From positions 62,001-126,000 of the forward strand of contig CAJTUC010000002.1 of NCBI GenBank assembly GCA_910579395.1: a DNA stretch of 64,000 bases, written 5' to 3'. Positions 59,383-64,000 of the stretch are shown here, in pieces; the first letter of the stretch is position 1; every line of letters starts with the position of its first letter. This DNA comes from an uncultured Lachnospiraceae bacterium. GTDB lineage: Bacteria; Bacillota; Clostridia; Lachnospirales; Lachnospiraceae. A program made the position numbers and the translations under genes. The notes beneath the pieces were generated by a model, which saw only the letters and a list, made by a program, of their open reading frames with translations, was not told the origin of the DNA and made no database searches.

Positions 59383-60435
59383 ATGATTAAAAAGATATGC
59401 AAAATTGATGAGCTGACGGGTAAAGAGCGTTTAGCTAACAATATAATGACCAGCGATTATAATGTATTATTATCTGAGGGAATTGTATTGCGTCAGGATT
59501 ATATTGACAAATTAAGAGAATTGAATATCAAAGAAGTATATATATGGGATGAAAAAGAAATAGAAGAATCTGTTGCTATTTTGAAAAATGACTTGGAAGA
59601 ATCCTTTAAATCAAAAGTCAGAGATATTCTGGAAAAGCATACCTATTGTCATAATGAGGAATTGGTTGAATTATGTCAAACAGCAGATCATATTATCATA
59701 AATATTTTGGAAGAAGAAGAAGTTCTCCAGCAAATATATGATATCCGGGAAAGAAGTTCAGATATTTATGAACATTCTGTCAGCATATGTAGTCTGGCAA
59801 CAGTTGTTGCACTGCGTATGAATCTTTCGCATGAATTGGTGCATGATATTGGTGTTGGCTGTCTGCTGCATGATTTGGGACTGCGTTATTTGACAGCTGA
59901 TTATATAAACCATGATTTGAAAGAAATGACGGAGTTTGAGTATTCAGAATATAAAAAACATCCTGTTTACGCATATTCTGCTTTACAGGGTGAAAATTGG
60001 ATTTCCAATGTAAGCAAAAATATGATATTATATCATCATGAGAGAATCGATGGCTCCGGTTATCCTTTGAAGGCAACAGATATTCCGTTAGAATGCCGCA
60101 TTATACAAGTATGTGATGTTTTTGATGAAATGATATGTGGAATCGGTTGTAAGAGAGTTAAAGTATATGAAGCAGTAGAATATTTAAAAAATTTCAAAGA
60201 TATTAAGTATGATGGCAGAATTGTCGATATTTTCTTAGAATTTACTGCCGTATATCCAGCAGGAACATATGTTCGTACTAATGAGGACGAAATCGGAATT
60301 GTGATGCGACAGAATAAACAATTTCCGGGAAGGCCTGTTCTTCGAATTGTTGAAGACAGAAATGGAGATGCTGTAAATATTATAAAGGATTTGTTGGAAG
60401 TAAATAATATTTATATTAAAGAAGTTATAGGCTAG
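59383..60435 (+). CDS. HD-GYP domain protein
   Basis: About 350 residues. N-terminal domain of unknown type (about 1-120), then HD-GYP: HSVSICSLATVVALRM, CLLHDLGLRYLTADYI, YHHERIDGSGYPLKA, VCDVFDEMICG. The metal-binding HD and GYP are intact, but the Lys of the usual HDIGK is Leu here. Probably a c-di-GMP phosphodiesterase. The ATG at 59383 has AAGTGG upstream; GTG at 59371 is inside that site. No operon partner is obvious; it lies between DUF4446 and serS. Confidence 0.85.
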   Translation: MIKKICKIDELTGKERLANNIMTSDYNVLLSEGIVLRQDYIDKLRELNIKEVYIWDEKEIEESVAILKNDLEESFKSKVRDILEKHTYCHNEELVELCQTADHIIINILEEEEVLQQIYDIRERSSDIYEHSVSICSLATVVALRMNLSHELVHDIGVGCLLHDLGLRYLTADYINHDLKEMTEFEYSEYKKHPVYAYSALQGENWISNVSKNMILYHHERIDGSGYPLKATDIPLECRIIQVCDVFDEMICGIGCKRVKVYEAVEYLKNFKDIKYDGRIVDIFLEFTAVYPAGTYVRTNEDEIGIVMRQNKQFPGRPVLRIVEDRNGDAVNIIKDLLEVNNIYIKEVIG

Positions 60436-60489
60436 TGTGAGAAGAGTTTATTTGTTTTAAGTCAAGAATTTCTTAGGAGGAAAATAGTC

Positions 60490-61767
60490 ATGATAGATAT
60501 CAAATTTTTGAGGGAAAATCCTGATGTTGTTAAAGAAAACATTAGAAAGAAATTTCAGGATTCCAAATTAGAGTTGGTGGATGAAGTAATCGCATTGGAT
60601 GCTGAGGTTAGAAAAACACAGCAGGAAGCCGATGATATCCGTGCGAACCGGAATAAGATTTCCAAAGAAATCGGTGCATTAATGGGCCAGGGCAAAAAAG
60701 AAGAAGCAGAAGCTAAAAAGGCAGAAGTATCTGCAAACGCAGCGCGCCTTGCACAGTTGGAAGAAAAAGAAAATGAACTTCGTGAGAAGATTAAGAAAGA
60801 CATGATGATAATACCAAACATTATTGACCCGTCAGTTCCAATCGGAAAAGACGACTCAGAGAATGTGGAAGTAAAAAAATACGGTGAACCGCTTGTTCCG
60901 GATTTTGAAATTCCTTATCATACAGAAATTATGGAGCGGTTCAACGGTATTGATATGGATGCTGCAGGAAGAGTAGCAGGAAATGGTTTCTATTATCTGA
61001 TGGGAGACATTGCCAGACTGCATTCCGCTGTTATTTCTTATGCGAGAGATTTTATGATCGATAGAGGATTTACCTACTGTGTTCCACCTTTTATGATTCG
61101 GAGCGCTGTTGTTGACGGTGTTATGAGTTTTGCAGAAATGGATGCTATGATGTATAAAATTGAGGGAGAAGATTTATACTTAATTGGTACGTCTGAACAT
61201 TCCATGATTGGTAAATTTATCGATACGATTGTTCCGGAAGAAAATCTTCCGCAAACGCTGACAAGTTATTCTCCCTGTTTCCGGAAGGAAAAAGGTGCGC
61301 ATGGTATAGAAGAACGTGGCGTTTATCGTATTCATCAATTTGAAAAACAGGAAATGATTGTTGTATGTAAACCGGAAGAATCTCAAATTTGGTTTGACAA
61401 ACTATGGCAAAATACGGTAGACTTATTTAGGTCGATAGATATTCCGGTCAGAACGATTGAATGTTGTTCCGGTGACCTTGCTGATTTGAAAGTAAAGTCT
61501 TATGATGTAGAAGCATGGTCTCCTAGACAGAAGAAATATTTTGAAGTAGGAAGTTGTTCTAATCTCGGTGATGCACAGGCAAGAAGACTGAGAATACGGG
61601 TAAATGGTAAAGACGGAAAATATTTTGCACATACATTGAATAATACGGTTGTTGCACCGCCCAGAATGCTAATTGCATTTTTAGAAAATAATCTGCAGGA
61701 GGATGGCTCTATTCGCATTCCTGAAGTTCTTCGTCCGTATATGGGTGGTAAGACAGAAATCAGATAA
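60490..61767 (+). CDS. serS: Serine--tRNA ligase
   Basis: 425 residues. N-terminal coiled-coil arm (about 30-105, with EADDIRANRNKISKEIG) that binds the tRNA-Ser long arm; class II core with TSEHSMIGKF, motif 2 FRKEKGAHGIEERGVYRIHQF, and motif 3 HTLNNTVVAPPRMLIAFLE. TTAGGAGG precedes the ATG. Leader of about 50 bases has no T-box. Confidence 0.98.
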   Translation: MIDIKFLRENPDVVKENIRKKFQDSKLELVDEVIALDAEVRKTQQEADDIRANRNKISKEIGALMGQGKKEEAEAKKAEVSANAARLAQLEEKENELREKIKKDMMIIPNIIDPSVPIGKDDSENVEVKKYGEPLVPDFEIPYHTEIMERFNGIDMDAAGRVAGNGFYYLMGDIARLHSAVISYARDFMIDRGFTYCVPPFMIRSAVVDGVMSFAEMDAMMYKIEGEDLYLIGTSEHSMIGKFIDTIVPEENLPQTLTSYSPCFRKEKGAHGIEERGVYRIHQFEKQEMIVVCKPEESQIWFDKLWQNTVDLFRSIDIPVRTIECCSGDLADLKVKSYDVEAWSPRQKKYFEVGSCSNLGDAQARRLRIRVNGKDGKYFAHTLNNTVVAPPRMLIAFLENNLQEDGSIRIPEVLRPYMGGKTEIR

Positions 61768-61782
61768 AGGGAGGTGAAACCT

Positions 61783-62679
61783 TTGCACAAATATATGCGG
61801 GCTATTGGTTTTAGCAAGCTGATAGACAGGAGAGAACAGCAGAAGCTGGTTACTGATATTATTTTAAGCGCATCGCATCGTTCTTATACGTCTAATGGTG
61901 GGGAAACCATACTTGCAGAGTTTTGCGAAGATTTTGCTGAAAATATGGGAATTGCTGTCTGTGGAGAATTCGATGCGGATGATAAATTTACATTTGACTA
62001 TTTTTATCCTTATCTAAAGGGAAGAGGAGTGAGTTCTTACGAGGATGTATCTGTGGAACGCCATGCAGAAAAGGAATCCTATGCCGGCATCTGTGATGAT
62101 ATTAAAGTCGGAGTTAGTTTGATATTCTATTTACAAAACATCATTCCTTATGTAAAAGCGCAGCAGATGAATCTACTTCCAATAAGAGGAACGACACTTA
62201 CGTTATCCGGTCTTTCCGTTAAGGGAAATATTATTCTTCCAATTGTGAAGGATGAAACGGAAATACGTCGGGTCAAAAAAGCGTCTATTAACAGGAACCA
62301 ACTGATCGCTGCTGCAAGACAGGGTGATGAGGAAGCAATAGAAAGCCTTACTTTAGAGGATATGGATACCTATACATCTATCTCCAGAAAAATATTAAAG
62401 GAAGATGTCTTTAGTTTGGTAGATACTTATTTTATGCCCTATGGTGTAGAGTGTGACCAGTATTCTATTCTGGGTGAAATTATGGAATATTCCAAGACTG
62501 TGAATAAGTTGACGAAGGAAGAAATTTATCTTATGAAGTTGAGCTGTAACGATTTACAGTTTGATATTTGCATTAATGCCGAAGATTTATACGGAGAGCC
62601 ACAGATAGGACGCAGATTCAAAGGTGTCATCTGGATGCAGGGTTATATTAATTATCCGGAGATATCAACAGATTTATAG
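61783..62679 (+). CDS. DUF3881-type protein
   Basis: About 298 residues, soluble and mixed alpha/beta, no membrane helix or catalytic motif. MRAIGFSKLIDRREQQKLV near the N-terminus and LLPIRGTTLTLSGLSVKGNIILP in the middle are its most characteristic stretches; the C-terminus GRRFKGVIWMQGYINYPE is well ordered. The family assignment to DUF3881, common next to serS in Lachnospiraceae, is from memory of the pattern. Start: TTG 61783, eight bases after GGGAGG; GTG 61774 is inside the ribosome site. Function unknown. Confidence 0.7.
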   Translation: MHKYMRAIGFSKLIDRREQQKLVTDIILSASHRSYTSNGGETILAEFCEDFAENMGIAVCGEFDADDKFTFDYFYPYLKGRGVSSYEDVSVERHAEKESYAGICDDIKVGVSLIFYLQNIIPYVKAQQMNLLPIRGTTLTLSGLSVKGNIILPIVKDETEIRRVKKASINRNQLIAAARQGDEEAIESLTLEDMDTYTSISRKILKEDVFSLVDTYFMPYGVECDQYSILGEIMEYSKTVNKLTKEEIYLMKLSCNDLQFDICINAEDLYGEPQIGRRFKGVIWMQGYINYPEISTDL

Positions 62680-62725
62680 TTGAATAATTTGCTTATCTGC
62701 AAATTTCTCATACAAATTTATACAC

Positions 62726-62799
62726 GTTTCCGTAGCTCAGTTGGATAGAGCGACCGCCTCCTAAGCGGTAGGTCGGGTGTTCAAGTCACCTCGGGAACG
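62726..62799 (+). tRNA. tRNA-Arg (anticodon CCT)
   Basis: A 74-base cloverleaf: acceptor GTTTCCG / CGGGAAC (one T-G wobble), D-arm GCTC-AGTTGGATA-GAGC, anticodon stem ACCGC/GCGGT with loop CTCCTAA (anticodon CCT, reads AGG), T-arm with GTTCAAGTC, discriminator G. No CCA is encoded. A hairpin terminator follows. Confidence 0.95.
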
Positions 62800-62801
62800 C
62801 T

Positions 62802-62840
62802 GAAAAGCATTGAAAATACGGGATTTTTCAATGCTTTTCT
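62802..62840 (+). terminator. Terminator after tRNA-Arg
   Basis: GAAAAGCATTGAAAA pairs with TTTTCAATGCTTTTC (62802-62816 and 62825-62839), then TTTA. Confidence 0.85.
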
Positions 62841-62859
62841 TTATAGGAGGACAGTATTT

Positions 62860-64000
62860 ATGGATAATTTACAGGAGAACATGGCACGGAGCATTCAAAA
62901 CCTGGAGGCTGTCATTAATGAGGGACTTCGTGTTGCTCTACGGGAAGACACTCCGGATCGGTCATTAGATGTGCTGCTTGAATATTTGGGGAAGGCTTTG
63001 AACGGAGAGCGGACCTATATTTTTGAACGGAATGAATCTGGCTGCGATAATAATACTTATGAATGGGTGGCTAATGGGGTGCAGCCGCAAAAAGAAAATC
63101 TTCAGAATCTCCCGCCGACGGTATGTGCGAGCTGGTATCAAAGATTCAGCGATGGCAGCCATATTGTCATTCAGAATCTGGAAGATATACGGCAAAAAGA
63201 TTCTATTTTATATGAGACATTAAAAAAGCAGGATATACATTCGCTTGTAGTAGTTCCGCTTTATGATGACGGCAGAGTCATCGGCTTTTATGGCGTAGAT
63301 AATCCGCCGGAGAAGTCATTGGAATACACATCGAATATGCTCCAGATCACCGCACATTTTATTGTTTCTTCCCTGAGATGGCGGAATCTGGTCCGGAAAC
63401 TTCAGAAGCGGAGTTATAATGTTTTCTATGCTCTTAATGTAGATTATCTGAGTATTTATCAGGTGAATTTTGATACGGATAAATGTGAGATATATCGGGA
63501 AAATGAACGGCCTAAGAATAATCAGAGCATTTATTTTGAAAAGAGCTATCATACGGCTATGGAACAGTATATTTCTTTGTATGTGACACCTGAAGACCAG
63601 GAACGACTTCGCACTGTGACAAAAAAAGACTATGTTCTCGCGCAGCTAAAAACAAAAGAAAAATTTTATGCCCGATATCAGGTGAAGGATAATCCGTATG
63701 GCGTAAAAAATTTGGAAATCCATTTTTCTGTTACAGGGAAAAAGGGAGAAGAAAACAGCGCGATTTTCGCATTTCGGGATATAAATTCCGTGGTTGAACA
63801 GGAGGAAAAATATAAGCAGGAGACAAGGCAGAGTCTTGAAGAAATTCTGGAAGGTTCCCGAACCGGAATCTGGACTATCGAGCTGGAGGAGGGCTGTGAA
63901 CCAAGGATGTATGCGGATAGAACCATGCAGATGCTTTTGGGTGTGAGTAAAGACGTTGGTCCGGAAGAGTGCTATCAAAGCTGGTTTCGTAATATTGATG
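62860..64000 (+). CDS. GAF-domain signalling protein (3' truncated by window)
   Basis: 380 residues are visible, open to the window end. AGGAGG lies nine bases before ATG 62860. Residues about 15-175 form a GAF-like domain (MARSIQNLEAVINEGLR, GERTYIFERNE, HSLVVVPLYDDGRVIGFYGVDNPPEKS). About 190-310 and 325-380 look like PAS-type modules (FYALNVDYLSIYQVNFDTDKC; LEEILEGSRTGIWTIELEEG). Such arrays in Clostridia usually end in a GGDEF, EAL or HD-type domain; which one cannot be seen here. No membrane helix in the visible part. Confidence 0.8.
   Translation, partial: MDNLQENMARSIQNLEAVINEGLRVALREDTPDRSLDVLLEYLGKALNGERTYIFERNESGCDNNTYEWVANGVQPQKENLQNLPPTVCASWYQRFSDGSHIVIQNLEDIRQKDSILYETLKKQDIHSLVVVPLYDDGRVIGFYGVDNPPEKSLEYTSNMLQITAHFIVSSLRWRNLVRKLQKRSYNVFYALNVDYLSIYQVNFDTDKCEIYRENERPKNNQSIYFEKSYHTAMEQYISLYVTPEDQERLRTVTKKDYVLAQLKTKEKFYARYQVKDNPYGVKNLEIHFSVTGKKGEENSAIFAFRDINSVVEQEEKYKQETRQSLEEILEGSRTGIWTIELEEGCEPRMYADRTMQMLLGVSKDVGPEECYQSWFRNID

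Noticed and set aside
60436..60489. T-box upstream of serS
   Set aside because: The leader is only about 54 bases and lacks the T-box sequence and terminator.
1..64000. Prophage or integrative element
   Set aside because: No integrase, transposase, portal, terminase or conjugation genes; the only tRNA gene (62726-62799) has no attachment-like repeat next to it.

Overview
The window looks like a chromosomal segment of a low-to-mid GC Gram-positive anaerobe, most likely a spore-lineage Clostridia of the Lachnospiraceae type. The evidence is the Firmicutes origin layout (gyrA-gyrB-recF-yaaA-dnaN-dnaA | oriC | rpmH-rnpA-yidD-yidC-jag-mnmE-mnmG-rsmG ... parA-parB), the DUF4446, DUF3881 and DUF4358 family proteins, a CotH-like protein, GH25 lysozyme with SH3 domains, FeoA-FeoA-FeoB with a tiny Cys-rich partner, and AAGGAGG-type ribosome binding sites. 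No phage, transposase gene or CRISPR array is visible.

Layout. 1-8.2 kb: a truncated GH25 lysozyme, a MacB/Bce-like ABC exporter (permease and ATPase), a CPA2 cation/proton antiporter and a histidine kinase/OmpR regulator pair; two antiparallel copies of a 210-bp MITE and a 40-bp-arm palindrome lie between them. 8.7-12.4 kb: a YtrA-type GntR/ABC-2 operon and pgi. 12.5-14.2 kb: a PilZ/HD-GYP pair (c-di-GMP signalling). 14.3-17.3 kb: a metal-regulated feo operon. 17.3-20.6 kb: a DUF4358 lipoprotein divergent from an MBOAT acyltransferase and an SGNH-like partner, probably a surface-glycan O-acetylation locus. 20.7-23.3 kb: exonuclease III and CotH-like kinase. 23.4-28.0 kb (-): ECF sigma factor, membrane protein, ABC ATPase and two paralogous permeases. 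28.2-35.3 kb: DUF2975/XRE/DUF4173 cluster, a CofE-like ligase, MATE pump, flavin reductase-rubredoxin fusion and an XRE membrane regulator. 35.4-38.0 kb (-): an ABC-class predicted ATPase and a metallophosphoesterase.

From 38 kb the window is the replication origin neighbourhood. Genes left of 46.8 kb point left and nearly all genes right of it point right, so both replichores are read co-directionally with forks leaving an AT-rich oriC at about 46.8-47.2 kb that holds two perfect and several near-perfect DnaA boxes. The right arm carries the RNase P/membrane insertion/tRNA modification genes, a DegS/DegU-like two-component pair, a parS cluster, parA-parB, a second HD-GYP protein, serS, a DUF3881 protein, tRNA-Arg(CCT) and the start of a GAF-domain signalling protein cut by the window edge.

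The most unusual content is non-coding. (1) A MITE family with 17-bp terminal inverted repeats and clear 10-12-bp target duplications. (2) A dispersed two-hairpin leader element (GTTGAAAG/CTTTCAAC stem, GCCTGC/GCAGG stem, then a Shine-Dalgarno) and a related CAGGYTGAG-AAAGG leader motif that recur on the sense strand just upstream of many unrelated genes, often followed by a 3-5 codon mini-frame that either fuses to or overlaps the true start codon. (3) Several single large palindromes. All coordinates and motifs were read by eye; family names are from recognisable motifs, not from searches.
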